From Theocolax elegans (lineage: Eukaryota; Arthropoda; Insecta; Hymenoptera; Cerocephalidae), in NCBI GenBank assembly GCA_026168455.1, contig CM047431.1, forward strand, positions 1,908,598 through 1,972,597: a stretch of 64,000 bases of DNA, written 5' to 3'. The notes under the pieces are model-generated. The model did not search any database. It worked only from the letters and a program-made list of their open reading frames with translations, and was not told the DNA's origin. Positions 1 to 10,487 of the stretch are shown here, in pieces; the first letter of the stretch is position 1, and every line of letters begins with the position of its first letter. Made by a program: the position numbers and the translations under genes.

Positions 1-1412
1 ATAGTGATAAAATTGCACCATAAATAACTGTTTTTAACACAATTTTCCACAATTTGTGTTCGATTTTCATGTTTTACAATTGGTAATGTTTGTCGAAAAT
101 CGCCAGAGACTATAATAATTTTTCCTCCAAAAGCTTTATGATTGTTACAAATATCATTTAACATACGATCTACTGCTTCAAAGGCTAACTTCGATGTCAT
201 TGTTATTTCATCCCAAATTATAACTTGTACATTTTTCATTTTTTTTCCCTCTTCGGTATTAAGTTTGATGTTACATGTAGTTTGTTCGGTAATATTAAAG
301 GGTAATTTGAATGTGGTATGTACAGTTTTACCATTTTGTAGTAAGTTAGCAGCAATTCCAGTCCATGCAACCGTTATATAATTTATGTTTTGTGTCTTAA
401 AATAATATGTAAGTGAGTTCAATAAATAGCTTTTACCGCAACCTCCTGGACCATCTACAAACATACATCTATCATTACTTTCTTCGCTTAATGCATTTAT
501 TACTGTGTTAAATATAATAAGTTGAGCATTAGTTAGGCTGTTTATTTTTTCCGTAATTTGAATTTCATTAATGTTATTGAATTCTTCTTCAGTAGCATAC
601 GTTTTAAGTGAATCAGTACAATATATAGAAGGTAAATTAAAATCCTTTAATTCATATCCATGCATTATTAATACGTTGGCGATATTTTCAAGTGCATATT
701 GTTCACCTTCAATTTCAGTCATTAAAGGCGAATAGAAAGAAAATTTATACTTATCAAATAATTCACGTGTATTGATTGGTTGATGAAACACACAGATGTA
801 AGCAAATAATTCGCAAGTTGCTTTTGGAAATGTAAAAAGTGATGCTTCTTGTAAACACGTATCCCACTCTTTATCAGTTGCTATTAAATTTCTAGCTTTG
901 GCTGCTTCATAAAATGTTGGATACGTAATATTTTCATGAGTTCGTAAATTTTCAAAAGATGTTGCAGCTTTTACATTTAATAAAAGTAAACGTACAAAAA
1001 ACCTTTCTCGTTGTTCAGGATTTACCATATACATTCTACTTAAAACAGCTTTTAAAGTTCTTTTTCTTTTATTCCATGTTTTATTTTTATTATCAAACAC
1101 ATAATAATTAGGTATTTCCGGATATAAATATTCATGTGCATTAGAGTCACTTTTGTTGAGTTCAAACCATGCAGTTAAAGTTGTACCGTTATTTTTATTC
1201 TTGACTTCGTACTCACAACCTTCTTTAAAATAAACATTTTGTTCGTTTTCATTATGCACACTTAATCGATAAATCATATGTGACATTTCAGTTATACGAT
1301 ATTCCAATAGACGATACATTGCTTCGGGAGGACACACATATCTAGTGTTAATATATTGACTGATTTCATCGTATTGAATTGAAACATCAGATTTAATATT
1401 TTCATTACTGTC
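1..1412 (-). CDS. Helitron/PIF1-type helicase, partial (runs off the window)
   Basis: An open minus-strand frame of about 470 codons runs from a stop at 1415-1413 to the window edge. Near its N end it reads as the segment preceding Helitron helicases (DEI..Y.NTRYVCPPEA, then YRL.VH). A Walker A motif GPGGCGKS lies at about 433-456, followed by a VAWTGIAANLL..GKTVH block and a Walker B-like IIWDEITM near 215-240, then GDFRQTLP. These are PIF1/Helitron superfamily 1 helicase motifs, used for DNA unwinding during rolling-circle transposition. The Rep nuclease part expected upstream is absent: the frame is closed at 1415 and the adjoining DNA is a promoter-like region. It is therefore either a 5'-truncated Helitron ORF or the helicase of another element. 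It is transcribed divergently from the two plus-strand ORFs that follow. Confidence 0.85.
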
Positions 1413-1599
1413 CTATTATATTAAAGAGATAACATCAAAATTATTGCGACCCACTAGGTACACCTTTTTTCTCTAATAAGTACACCTATACACATCTATA
1501 ATCTATACACTATATAAATCTATACACATGGCGTGGGTATATAAATCCGCGAAATGAGCCAATTGTCATAATCATGGCTCGAACTCTTGCGTTTCCGAG
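1413..1599 (+). promoter_or_regulatory. Divergent intergenic region with TATA box and presumed 5' exon
   Basis: A TATATAAAT box lies at 1538-1546. About 28 nt downstream a TCATA initiator-like word (1566-1570) would start a short noncoding exon ending at 1599, just before a GT at 1600-1601. The spacing suits an arthropod RNA polymerase II core promoter driving the plus-strand ORF at 1856. The left part, to about 1500, contains several short imperfect TATACAC-type words and no coding frame. Transcription start and splicing are inferred, not shown. Confidence 0.5.
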
Positions 1600-1855
1600 G
1601 TAGTTTAAATATTTTTACATTTTAAGTAATATTCGGAACTAATAAGTTTTCTTTTTTAAATTATATTCAAAACATAAATATTTCGTTTTCATTTTCATTT
1701 ACACCTCGTAATATTCGTAACTAATACGTTTTTTCTATTTTAATTTATATTCAAGATAAATTTTTCATTTTTATTTCAATTTATACCTGTAACTAGTAAA
1801 TTCTTTTCTATTCATTTTACTTTATATTTATAACGCTTTAATTTATAGATTTACC
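1600..1855 (+). repeat. Putative 5' intron built of about three imperfect ~80-bp repeats
   Basis: The stretch between a possible donor (GT 1600-1601) and a possible acceptor (AG 1847-1848, seven bases before the ATG at 1856) is made of degenerate T-rich repeats. Each contains a version of AATATTCGTAACTAATA followed by TTTATATTCAA, at about 1629, 1710 and 1785. The donor and acceptor calls are by consensus only. Confidence 0.4.
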
Positions 1856-2433
1856 ATGGAAGTAATAGTCGACATACAGTGTTTTCAGTTCGATGGGGAA
1901 CTTATCATTAAAGAATTATCATTAATTAATATTAATGCACCTTTGCCGCCATCACATTGGCTATTCATGCCTCCGTGCTCATGGAACGAGCTTTCAGCTA
2001 AAGAAAAAAGGCAAAATAAATGGCTTACAACGAATTTCCATGGTTTATGTTGGAATGATGGAACTATTCCATATCATTATCATCCTAATATAATTAAAGA
2101 TATAAAAAATTTATGTGACAATGTAATTGTATACGTTAAAGGTCGAGCAAAAGTCGCATGGCTCAACAAATTTATTAATAATGTGTATGATTTAGATGAT
2201 GTAATCTGCCAACCAATATCGGATTTGGTGATAGCCAGTTCGTATAATCCATGTAATTATCACGAAAATGGATATAAAAAAAATGTGCGCTACAAAATGT
2301 AATGTGTTTAAGGAGTTGGGTAAAACAAAACTCATACTTAGAGTCTGTAGAGTCAGACAATGAATCACATACTTCAAGTACTGAAACTACATGTAGTTTC
2401 GAAGAAAATGAAGGATTCGACACTGTGGACTAG
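1856..2433 (+). CDS. Small protein of unknown function, frameshifted in an A8 run
   Basis: The frame opens at 1856 and ends early at 2302. One nucleotide out of phase after the A8 run at 2276-2283, a second frame continues as CALQNVMCLRSWV to a stop at 2431-2433, giving a full product of about 190 aa. Visible features are an N-terminal VDIQ, an N..H...W..G.IPY block, a VKG..K..WL block and a C-x2-H followed by CALQN. From memory, short proteins with this layout recur in arthropod genomes near mobile DNA. The acidic spacing is faintly like RNase H-fold exonucleases, but I do not assign that activity. The tail is acidic and Ser-rich. The gene lies upstream of the ORF at 2573 on the same strand. 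The frameshift may be a real lesion, an assembly error or slippage. Confidence 0.6.
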
Positions 2434-2572
2434 GAGTAGGAATAAAATGCCCTATAAAGTAGCTGCTAGGAGGCAAGAAGAATCATTCCTACATTTGGCT
2501 CCATCGCAGCAACATCAAATATATAGCTAATAATAATATTACTATTTCTACATATTCAATAAATAATTAAAA
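2434..2572 (+). other. Short spacer between two plus-strand ORFs
   Basis: This is 139 bp of AT-rich DNA with AATAATAATATTACTATTTC-like sequence and an AATAAATAATTAAAA stretch just before the next ATG. The AATAAA near 2560 could be a poly(A) signal for the first ORF or simply leader sequence. Confidence 0.3.
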
Positions 2573-4201
2573 ATGGATCAATTGAATAACGCTGGAAAAA
2601 CTGGAGGTTATTTACCAACAAAAAAACTCAGAGAGTTGGAAATAAATCAGACTTATAAAATCAGCTTCTTAAAGAAAAATAAAACAAAATATGCAAATAA
2701 AGTTATTTTCGAATTAAATAAATCATTCGACGCCTTTGCTCCGAGCAAAGTAAATGCTCTGTTAATAGACAATAATGAAGCATATGAAAACTTGTGACAT
2801 GGCAGTTATAAGTGCATGTCACATACTTGATTTATATTTATATTATATATGTAATATTCCAAAGCCCCGTAGCTTATAGGAATTAATTATAAAGCTCACT
2901 CGGAATTCAGATAGGCTAGACCGTGAGGAAGGAGTACGCACTCCAGCAAGATACGCATAAACACACAAGCACACAATCACTATCCTTATAACAGTCCTGT
3001 AAATAATTATCCGGTAGTTGAAATTGAATCTTGAAGTAGTTGAGTGAGGTCCTACTATAAATCCTGTTCCTTATGTCCTGGAGAAGGTGATCGTAGAAAG
3101 TGGCAGTAGAGGTAGCACATGTAATATTGGACAGCGTCGACAACCAGTAAACATCCAGCCTCCTCCAAGAAGTAATGATCCTTCGTTGGAACAAAACCTC
3201 CTTCGAGTACCTGCAACAGTATTAAATAAATCATACTGAATATAAATTAGAATTGAGGAAAGCAGTAGGTTGTCAAAACCTAGTTGCAGGTAACGAGAAG
3301 GAGAGGTGAGTTGAGGTTAGGAAATTACTTCCACCAGAGATTAATGTTAAAAGAAGAAACGACGCTATTTATACATTACCTCGGACAATCCAGCTAGATA
3401 TTGACTTGAGAACAGGCATCTCCGGAACCTGGTGAGAAGAAGTAGCTGAGGAAATCTGCATACAGTGTTGATGTCGTCGTTCCCGCATGCCGCACCTGAA
3501 ACAAATAAACAGACTCGGACGAACTAACATTAATACAGGGTATTGTATGGAACGAGAGTAATTTACCGTTTATTGACGTTGTTCCTGTAGAAGCGACTCC
3601 GGGTTGTTCGTATCCAGCAGTTGAGACGGTGCACGGGGACGGAGGTATTCACTGTACATAAACAAGACACGCACGCCGGATCGGCCGAGTCGAGCGAACG
3701 AGAGCCAACTGTTGCGCGTGGCGCATGCGCGCGGACTCGCAGATCGGTACATCGAGACGAACTCGGTGATTCCGAGTCGGGCCGTCGAGCGAGACGTTTC
3801 GGTTAAAACGTTGTTATAATTATTACCGAGAGTGATTATATTTTAATTAATTGTTTAATTCGAGCATCTGCAGGTGAGAGTTCCTGCCTAACTCCCTGTT
3901 TCCAGCTTCCCGTCAAGCTGTGATTGTGCGTGTGTGTGCGGTAATCGCGTAGAATAAAAGATATAAATTTTGCCGCGTGAACGCGGCTGGCGACCGTGAC
4001 TAACTTGTTCATTGATTTTGTGTATTATTATTATTTTACTTACATTAAAGTTTCTAGCTAAATTAAAAATGTTGTTATTTTATGATATATGAGCCGTTCA
4101 CCCTGATCCCCAGTGAACGTGTTTTAAACTTAAGAAGAGAAATTGAAACACGAGAAGTCTTGATGAAATATCTTGGTGACTGCAAAATTGAATTCATATA
4201 A
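2573..4201 (+). pseudogene. Small basic/OB-fold-like ORF split by an LTR-like insertion
   Basis: The first 74 codons (2573-2792) contain KLRELEINQTYKISFLKK, FELN and NALLIDNNEAYENL segments. They resemble a compact beta-rich single-strand-nucleic-acid-binding (OB-like) protein, but the fold assignment is an impression only. The frame is cut at 2792 by the 1334-bp insertion 2793-4126. After the duplicated AACT (2789-2792 = 4127-4130) it resumes in the same phase and reaches a stop at 4199-4201, so the intact protein had about 97 residues. That clean continuation supports both the gene and the insertion boundaries. With the preceding ORF and the divergent helicase it may form one small replication-type module. 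Confidence 0.6.
2793..4126 (-). mobile_element. LTR-like nonautonomous element, copy 1 (4-bp TSD AACT)
   Basis: This 1334-bp insert is flanked by AACT on both sides and disrupts the ORF at 2573. It is homologous, in inverted orientation, to 61121-62089: shared blocks include the outer TGTGACATGGCAG end, the CCAAAGCCCCGTAGCTTATAGG block, a G/C-rich middle and the inner TTCACCCTGATCCCC hairpin. The inner end contains GTTCAC, an 11-nt loop, then GTGAAC (4096-4118). A GCCGCG/CGCGGC-type hairpin and a tRNA-complement-like TGGCGACCGTGAC (about 3987-4000) also occur. It carries no credible ORF. I call it a solo LTR or LTR-like element because each copy has its own 4-bp duplication. This copy starts TAAAAC rather than TG, which is atypical. 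Confidence 0.75.
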
Positions 4202-4796
4202 AAAAATTTGTTAATTCATTTTATTAAGTAATAAAAATATTTTTATTTACACTTTACATTTTATAAAATTATTTCAACCTCAAAAGATTAATCCTTTTCC
4301 TCTAATCCAATTGCAACAAATTATTTCAACCTTAAAAGATTAATCCTTTTCATCTAAACTAATTGCAACAAATTATTTCAATCTTAAAAAATAAGTGTTT
4401 GTAAAGTTTTTCATTTGATATTTGAAAGGTCATTTTATTCACAACAATTTATTTATAAATTTCTAAATTTTTTATTTAATTTCATTTTAAACAATAAATT
4501 TACTGTTGTATGTATAGGAATAGACTAAAATAAGTCTTTAAAGAAAAAAGTAAGTCTACTGTAGATAAAGTGAGTCTTCGATGACTGAAGTTGGTCTAGT
4601 GGGTTGTTGTTCACATCAAATTGTGTGAAATAATATTGAAATAATAATTTGCAAAAAAAATTATAATTTTAAAATAATATTTAATGATATAAATCAACGT
4701 AAAGATTCAAATACATTGTGCTTCGCGCGCTAAGTCTCGCGCGAGCGTTAAGCGGAAGAGCGAGACCACCTATATAGATATAGAGTCTATATAGGA
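4202..4796. repeat. AT-rich spacer with 53-bp tandem repeats
   Basis: No gene is visible. From about 4267 to 4390 a 53-bp unit beginning ATTATTTCAACCTYAAAAG is repeated 2.3 times with few changes. Further right, several AAGTCT/GAGTCT words occur (4540-4600), then a G/C-rich CTCGCGCGAGCG patch near 4740. The rest is low complexity. Confidence 0.6.
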
Positions 4797-4990
4797 GCAT
4801 GATATGATATGATCTTTATTTGGCCAGTTAGGGTAGAAACCCCATAGGCACTAACAGTTTGTACAAAGCTTGAATTGTTGCGCGAGCGCGGAGAGAGAGC
4901 AGAGAGTGCTCGCCAGACCAGACGGCGAATGCTGATTCTTCTGCCTCTACGAGGACTTTTGTTAAAGTTAATGGTGGTGGGGACACTTCT
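4797..4990 (-). mobile_element. 3' end of a LINE related to the one at 50.6-53.1 kb
   Basis: The segment starts with (ATATG)n-like repeats, followed by a Tn block and GGGTAGAAACCCCATAGGC. The 3' end of the LINE at 50626 has the same order: ATATG repeats, TTTATTGGG and GGGTAGAGACCCCGTA. This is therefore a strongly 5'-truncated copy of a related non-LTR element on the minus strand. Only the first ~80 bp can be matched by eye. The right limit is a guess. Confidence 0.55.
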
Positions 4991-5407
4991 CCCGTATCGT
5001 TGCTCTCTCGATCTAAGTCCGACTTAGCTACCGTCCCTCACCAGGGTATGCTACATACATGTATAGGTGTACGTGTATGTATGCTTGGCTGTGACGTCAT
5101 TGATCGTTGGCTCACTTATTCGCTCTATGTGTTTTTAACATAGTGATTCGATAATTTGTTTTTTTAACAATTAATTAACTTCTTGTCTTAAATTAACGTA
5201 ATGACTAACTTGGTGTCACAATATTAATAACAATGGTTATTAATTTGTAAAAATGTATAACTTTGCTAATTAATGGTTTTTGTCCATTAATATTAATAAT
5301 TAATAATAATAAAACATATAAATTAATAAATAATTAATTGTTTACTTATAAAATACACCATGGGAGCAGGGGGCAGGGGGCGGTATATCGGAAGAGAAGG
5401 GGGCTCT
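4991..5407. other. Spacer without recognisable gene
   Basis: Mixed sequence with a TGACGTCA-type word near 5090 and a run of TTAATTAATAAT low-complexity DNA from 5140 to 5350. A purine-rich GGGAGCAGGGGGCAGGGGGC block (5363-5382) could be an old plus-strand PPT, but nothing else supports that. Confidence 0.35.
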
Positions 5408-5640
5408 GTCGGTAACATGGTCTGAATTGATCAATGATCTATATAGTTCGATCTAATTTTTTTTTTTTACCGTACGATGGAATTTGTTGCTCCTCAGCAG
5501 CAGTCGGTAACGCTGGCAGGGGCATGGGGGTGGGGGATGTACCTGCAGTCGGTAACTGGTCAATGTATAGCAGCGTGGACCACGCCGTATTCTGCTTTAC
5601 CATGTGTCGGTAAGGCAGAATAAGCCGCTCGGTCGGTAAC
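5408..5640. repeat. Cluster of five GTCGGTAA motifs
   Basis: GTCGGTAAC occurs at 5408, 5503, 5548 and 5632, and GTCGGTAAG at 5606. Two copies are preceded by GCA. Between 5589 and 5620 the words TTCTGCTTTACC and GGTAAGGCAGAA form an imperfect hairpin around one copy. The cluster sits directly downstream of the broken integrase fragment. No function is known to me. Confidence 0.5.
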
Positions 5641-5665
5641 AGGGCCAGGACCCGTGTTGCCTATA

Positions 5666-6475
5666 CTACTCTGTCGAACTCTGTACCGCCGTATTTAAAG
5701 CAAACACAAGCTCCGGTAACTTCTCGTCCCAAGTGTTGTGCTTCTCGGTAATGTAAGACGCTACCATCGTTATTAGCGTCCGATTAGCACGTTCGACGGG
5801 ATTGGCCTGAGCGTGGTACGGAGGAATAGTTGTATGAAATATTCCTCGTTCCACGAGATAATCATCTACGAATTTGTTCTTGAACTTAGTGCCGTTGTCG
5901 GATAAAAATACTTCCGGTGTGCCAAAACGCATGACGACTCGTTCGTGTACCTCTTTCACGATCGTCTTAGCGTTAGCTTTCCGGATCGGCGCTGCTTCAA
6001 TCCAGCGCGTGAACAAATCTTGGAAGATCAAAATATATTCAAATCCGTGTGTGGAGCGGGGAAGTGGTCCAGTAACATCTCCTGCTACCACTTGCCATGG
6101 CTTTTCAACCACTCGCCTACCCATCAAACCCATGGGAGGGCGTTGCTCCACCTTGCATTGCTAGCACACCTGACATTTGCGTACATACTCGCCAACTTGG
6201 GCATAGTAACGTGGCCAATAATATAACTTTGCCACGCGAGCAAATGTCTTTTCTCTACCTAGATGGCCAGCTGCCGGATCATCATGACATTCTCGGAGGA
6301 TGGTCTGCTTGTGCTCTTCGGGTACGACCAACTTCCAAGTGTCTTGAGCTTCCATGGCGTCATCCAATTCAGTATCCACCCGATACGAATACAAGTTTCC
6401 ACCTTGGATCTTCCAATCAGGAAATTCTCTCAGCCGCTTACTTACGTCCGAGATACTCCGTATGTGGACTCTGTA
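5666..6475 (-). pseudogene. pol: Gypsy integrase fragment (element A0)
   Basis: Two minus-strand frames (5666-6151 and the C-terminal part of 6161-6796) give the linker after RNase H, the integrase zinc-binding region (GHLGREKTFARV..YYWPRYY, then KCQVC) and the catalytic core. The core shows VAGDVTGPLPRS, FLSDNGTKF and NPVERANRTL, so all three D, D, E positions are present. The frame closes at AVQSSTE near 5666 and between 6151 and 6161. It is close in sequence to the integrase at 8229-9935 but is a separate, truncated copy lying next to it. No LTR was found for it. Confidence 0.85.
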
Positions 6476-6602
6476 CCGCGAGGAACAGGAAAGAGGATAA
6501 ATAATCAGGAGGTATACCTTATTTTTATTATAAAACTTTAATAAAAAACAGGAGCATCTATATACATTTTGGAGGGGTTGGGTCGTTGGCTCCTTAAGTC
6601 CT

Positions 6603-7600
6603 CTAGCCCTGCTTCCTGCGCGCCGCCTTGATTTCGACGTGCGCCTTGTAGCGAGGGCATTTCTTCGGGTCAACGACCCCTTTGCAGCGGTAGAGTGAAC
6701 ACTTCGGTTCCTTATAACCGCTCGTTCCGCTCGTGGAGAGCTGATGCTGCAACCGCGCCTGCAACTCAGCGGCTCTTCTTTTAGCGTCATCCGCATTCTG
6801 CTGGAGACGCCGGTGCTCTTCAGCAGCCTGCCTATAGGCTGCCTCAGCTCTCAGCCGCTGCTGGCGCTCCTCCTCGCGCTTCCTCTCTGCTTCCGCCGCC
6901 TTTTCCTTGGCATCACGCTGCTGGGCACGGAACGTTGCCAGGACCTCGCGCTCCTTTTTGAGGTCCTGGACACGCTCACCCCAGACACCCTTTGTGATGG
7001 GAGCCGTCGGATGACTCTCGGCAAAAGCATCAAACTTTGCCAAGGCCTCCTGCTCGACTGCCCGTAGCTGAACCCTCAGGGCTTACATGTACCTGAGGGC
7101 AGCCTCCGTCTCTTGCCACTCCTCTTCTTGCGTCTTGGGTTGCGTATCCTTTGTCGCCGCAGAGGTTGCGTGTTGGGACCCGTTGGAGTGGGGCTGACGG
7201 AACTGGGGTCTGGTGGTAGCTGGTTCCGGCGCAGTCTTCCCCTGCGGGTGATCCGATACCGGGTTGCCCTCCTTCTCCATCCGCTCTTCTGTCGCGGATG
7301 TTGTCGTCGACGGAGGGGGCAGGGTATTGCCCCCTTTGCTTGCGCCAAGCGGTTCGCAGGGGTTGCTACGTAGGCCGTGTCCTGGCCCTGGCCATCCTCC
7401 AGGACCTCTTTCAGAACGACGGCGGCGATGTCCTCCTGGCCACGGCGATGCTCCTCCTGGAGCTGTTGCTGTCGATGATCTACGGCAGCAATTACTGCAG
7501 CACGTCTGCCGTATGCATCTCGCCGTGGCTGGCCAGGGTGTCTATCATCCTGGCTAGGATGAACTCCAGGGCATCCTGATCTACCTCGATGATCATCCGC
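6603..7600 (-). pseudogene. Post-pol ORF3 of element A1, coiled-coil, unknown function
   Basis: The better-preserved part (7043-6603, with readable sequence upstream of its first ATG) is about 145 aa. Residues ~25-115 are an Arg/Glu/Ala/Gln-rich heptad-like coiled coil, followed by a Cys-rich basic tail (CSLYRC, then KKCPRYK). A second frame at 7348-7076 is Pro/Arg-rich and may be the preceding part of the same protein in another phase. It lies where errantiviruses place env, but it has no signal peptide or membrane span. Element B carries a different ORF in the same place (17665-17048). Confidence 0.5.
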
Positions 7601-7616
7601 AACAAAAATTAAGATC

Positions 7617-8099
7617 TCAGGTTATGGCCCATCGTTTCAGACGATAGTTTTTTTTATTTGGATTTGGTCCACGAGGACGCTCTCGTCCTCGCCTCAAGGG
7701 AACAGTTTCTGTCTGAGCATCGATATGCTGCCTTACTGGGGATCGGCGTCGCACGGTCGCATTCACTTTCCGGGAACGACCACGTGGTCGTTTGTTAGCG
7801 GGGACCCTATCTAAGGACGTACGCGACGTCTCACGAGGATTACACCGAGTCTCTTCGCTAGGTGACTCGCTCGCATTATACTCCCTCGCAGGGGAGGCTT
7901 CGCTCGCTACAGGTGGGTCGCACTTCACCTGTTGATCCCTCGACGGTTGAGATCTCGTAGGTTGCTCCTCATCGTTTGGTTCAGCATCGTAGGTATTCAT
8001 GCCTTTCCTACTGATGATCAGATATGGCCCTGTATATTTCGGAGCAAGCTTAGCCGAGATACCTTGTGCGCTGGAGAGGATCCGGTTGCGTTTCCACAC
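7617..8099 (-). pseudogene. Integrase C-terminal tail with GPY/F and AT-hook-like motifs (A1)
   Basis: The frame begins with KRNRILSSAQGISAKLAPKYTGPYLI, the GPY/F module that follows the Gypsy integrase core. It continues into a Pro/Ser/Arg-rich tail with PRGRSRK and RGRERPRGPN, resembling AT-hooks. Such tails bind DNA or chromatin in some integrases; that role here is inference. It is separated from the integrase core (ending 8229) by a frame break. Confidence 0.65.
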
Positions 8100-8228
8100 C
8101 AGATCTCCTACCTCGAATTCCGGTGGCCTTCTTCGTGAGTTGAAGATTTCGGCTTGCTGGGCCTTACTAGCAGCCGACTGAAGATTTGCGTTCTCGTGCA
8201 GTCATGGCAACTTTTTGATTTTGTCGTT

Positions 8229-9935
8229 CTAATTCTGCAGTCTACGGAACTCAAACTGTTGCTGGGCAAGCCGGCCTTGCTCTCGACGAGCTGTACTAGG
8301 CTCCTCGGGTTGGCGACAATAGTTCAGCATAGCCGGGCTCCATCCAGTAGAGCTTTGCACCGCTGTGTTTAGTGCAAAGACTAACTCTGGCAGCTTGTCG
8401 TCCCAGTCGCTGTGCTTATCCTGGATATACAACGCCACCATTGTCCTAAGGGTCCGATTGGCCCTCTCGACAGGATTGGCCTGTGCGTGATAAGGGGGTG
8501 TCGTCGAATAATACACTTCCTTAGTTACGAGGTATTCGTCTACGAGTTTATTTTTAAACTCGGTCTCATTGTCCGAATGAAATACTTCCGGGGTGCCGAA
8601 CCGGTTAATCACTCGTTCGTGAAGCTCGCGGACTATCGTCTTTGCGTTAGCTTTTCTTATCTGGATTGCTTCAATCCAGCGTGTGAATGAATCCTGAAAT
8701 ACTAGAATGTATTCGTATCCTCGGCTAGAGCGTGGAAGCGGGCCGGTGATATCTCCAGATACCACCTGCCATGGTCGGTACGATTGACGGTGACCCATTA
8801 ACCCTGATGGAGCACGTTGCTCGACCTTACATTGCTGGCACACTTGACATCGTCTAACGTAATCCGCAACTTCTGCGTAGAACCGTGGCCAATAATAGTT
8901 TTGGGTTACACGGGCGAATGTCTTTTCTCTTCCGAGATGGCCAGCTGAGGGGTTGTCGTGACACTCTCTCAGAATAGAGTGACGATTCTCTACGGGTACG
9001 ACCAGCTTCCATGCTTGCTCGTCATCCATCACTTCCTCTAATTCTTTGTCGGGGCGATAGATGTATAGATTTCCTCCAAGTATTTTCCAGTCGGGGAAAT
9101 CTCGAGGTCTGTCGGAAACGTTCTTGATCCAGTGTAGGTACCAAGGATCTTCAGTAGTTTGAGCAAACGACATTGCTGCTACTGCAGGTTCGTCGTCTTC
9201 ATACATGCGAGATAGGGCATCGGGAACGTGATGCAGAGCTCCTTTTCTGTGCTCGACAACAAAGTCATGAGCTTGAAGCTCTAGAGCCCATCTCGCTAGT
9301 CGGCTGGTTGGATTTCTGATATTACACAACCAGCGAAGACTACTATGATCCGTTATCACTTTGAAGTGGTACCCTTTGATGTAAGGTCTGAACTTATTAA
9401 TAGCCCAGACCGCGGCCAAGCATTCCCTCTCCGTAACGCTATAATTCTTTTCGGGTGCTGTGAGAATGCGACTGGCAAACTCAATGACTCTTTCCTCTTC
9501 GTCTATCTCCTGGACGAGCACGGCTCCTATGCCGGTATCGCTCGTGTCTCTGTGCAGGCTAAACCGTCCATCTGCACTGGGACGTTGAAGAACTGGAGCA
9601 GTCATGATCAGGGCCTTCAGTTGCTGAAATGCTCGCTCCTGTTCATCTAACCACTCGTACTCTTGGTTCTTCTTCGTGAGACGGGTAAGCGGCTCGGTAA
9701 TCGTGGCGTAATTCGGCATAAAACGCCGATACCACGACGCCATGCCGAGGAATCGTCGAAGCTGTTTGAGGTTCTTGGGAGCCGGATAAACCCTTATAGG
9801 CTCTGTCTTGACTGGGTCGGGACGAATTCCATCCCGGTTGACCAGCACGCCAAGATATATCACCTCATCTTGACAAAAGACACACTTGTCTTTATTTACT
9901 GTCAAGTTAGCTTCGGTCAGTCTTTTCAGCACCAT
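8229..9935 (-). CDS. pol: Gypsy pol: RT thumb, RNase H, integrase (A1)
   Basis: This 568-codon frame starts in the RT thumb/connection region (FCQDEVIYLGVLVNRDG, then LRRFLGMASWYRRF). It continues through RNase H (DTSDTGIGAVLVQ, TERECLAAVWAI, ITDHSSLRWL), the integrase HHCC region (GHLGREKTFARV, then CQVCQQC) and the DDE core (SGDITGPLPRS, HSDNETEF, NPVERANRTL). The Gly usually following the second catalytic Asp-Asn is Glu here. The first ATG is internal to the polyprotein and is not a biological start. The palm lies upstream in broken frames. Confidence 0.9.
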   Translation of the reverse strand: MVLKRLTEANLTVNKDKCVFCQDEVIYLGVLVNRDGIRPDPVKTEPIRVYPAPKNLKQLRRFLGMASWYRRFMPNYATITEPLTRLTKKNQEYEWLDEQERAFQQLKALIMTAPVLQRPSADGRFSLHRDTSDTGIGAVLVQEIDEEERVIEFASRILTAPEKNYSVTERECLAAVWAINKFRPYIKGYHFKVITDHSSLRWLCNIRNPTSRLARWALELQAHDFVVEHRKGALHHVPDALSRMYEDDEPAVAAMSFAQTTEDPWYLHWIKNVSDRPRDFPDWKILGGNLYIYRPDKELEEVMDDEQAWKLVVPVENRHSILRECHDNPSAGHLGREKTFARVTQNYYWPRFYAEVADYVRRCQVCQQCKVEQRAPSGLMGHRQSYRPWQVVSGDITGPLPRSSRGYEYILVFQDSFTRWIEAIQIRKANAKTIVRELHERVINRFGTPEVFHSDNETEFKNKLVDEYLVTKEVYYSTTPPYHAQANPVERANRTLRTMVALYIQDKHSDWDDKLPELVFALNTAVQSSTGWSPAMLNYCRQPEEPSTARREQGRLAQQQFEFRRLQN

Positions 9936-10445
9936 CTCGAGATACTTATAATAATGCCATCTAGGTAAGAAAAGGCATTGGGCTCGAGATCAGGACCAAT
10001 AACTTAATCAATCATGCGTTGGAAGGTCGCGCCAGCTATGCCAATCCGTATGGCATCCACTTATACTGATACAGTCCTATCCCCGGGACTGTGAAAGCCG
10101 TATAAGGACGCGATTCCTTCTGGAGAGGTATTTAAAGTACGCTGAGTTCATGTACAGAGTACCAATGTACCGACATCTCTTCAGCTTGTGCAAGATATCC
10201 TGCATAAACGGGAGGGGTAAGCGTCTGGTTTCGTTAGCACATTGACTTTCCTAAAGTCAATGCAAAACCGACGTGATCCGTTCTCCTTGCGTACCATCAC
10301 CACGAGGCTTGACGAACCGCTGTTCGAGGGTTCTATGATCTCTAAATCTAGCATTTCTGGGACTTGGCGGTGCATCTACTTCTGGATCTTCTATGACACC
10401 GGGTAATACTTCTACTTTATCGGGCGAGCTAATCCCACGTCAATC
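9936..10445 (-). pseudogene. pol: RT fingers/palm of A1, catalytic box damaged
   Basis: The piece at 10375-10181 has the conserved EIIEPSNSGSSSLVVMVRKENGSRRFCIDFRKVN block of Gypsy RT. Further on, near 9957-9980, the YLDD box reads YLDG and the sequence after it is shortened before the frame at 9935. The order and identity are clear, but an essential Asp is missing and at least two frames are needed. This copy cannot encode an active RT. Confidence 0.8.
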
Positions 10446-10487
10446 GTGTGCTCGATGAGTTGGGTTCGCCCGATTTTGGGAGAAGTA

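Noticed and set aside
3570..3806. ORFs on both strands in the G/C-rich part of the LTR-like element
   Set aside because: Overlapping Arg-rich frames in several phases, with no domain and no conservation with the homologous segment at 61440-61700 beyond the DNA itself.
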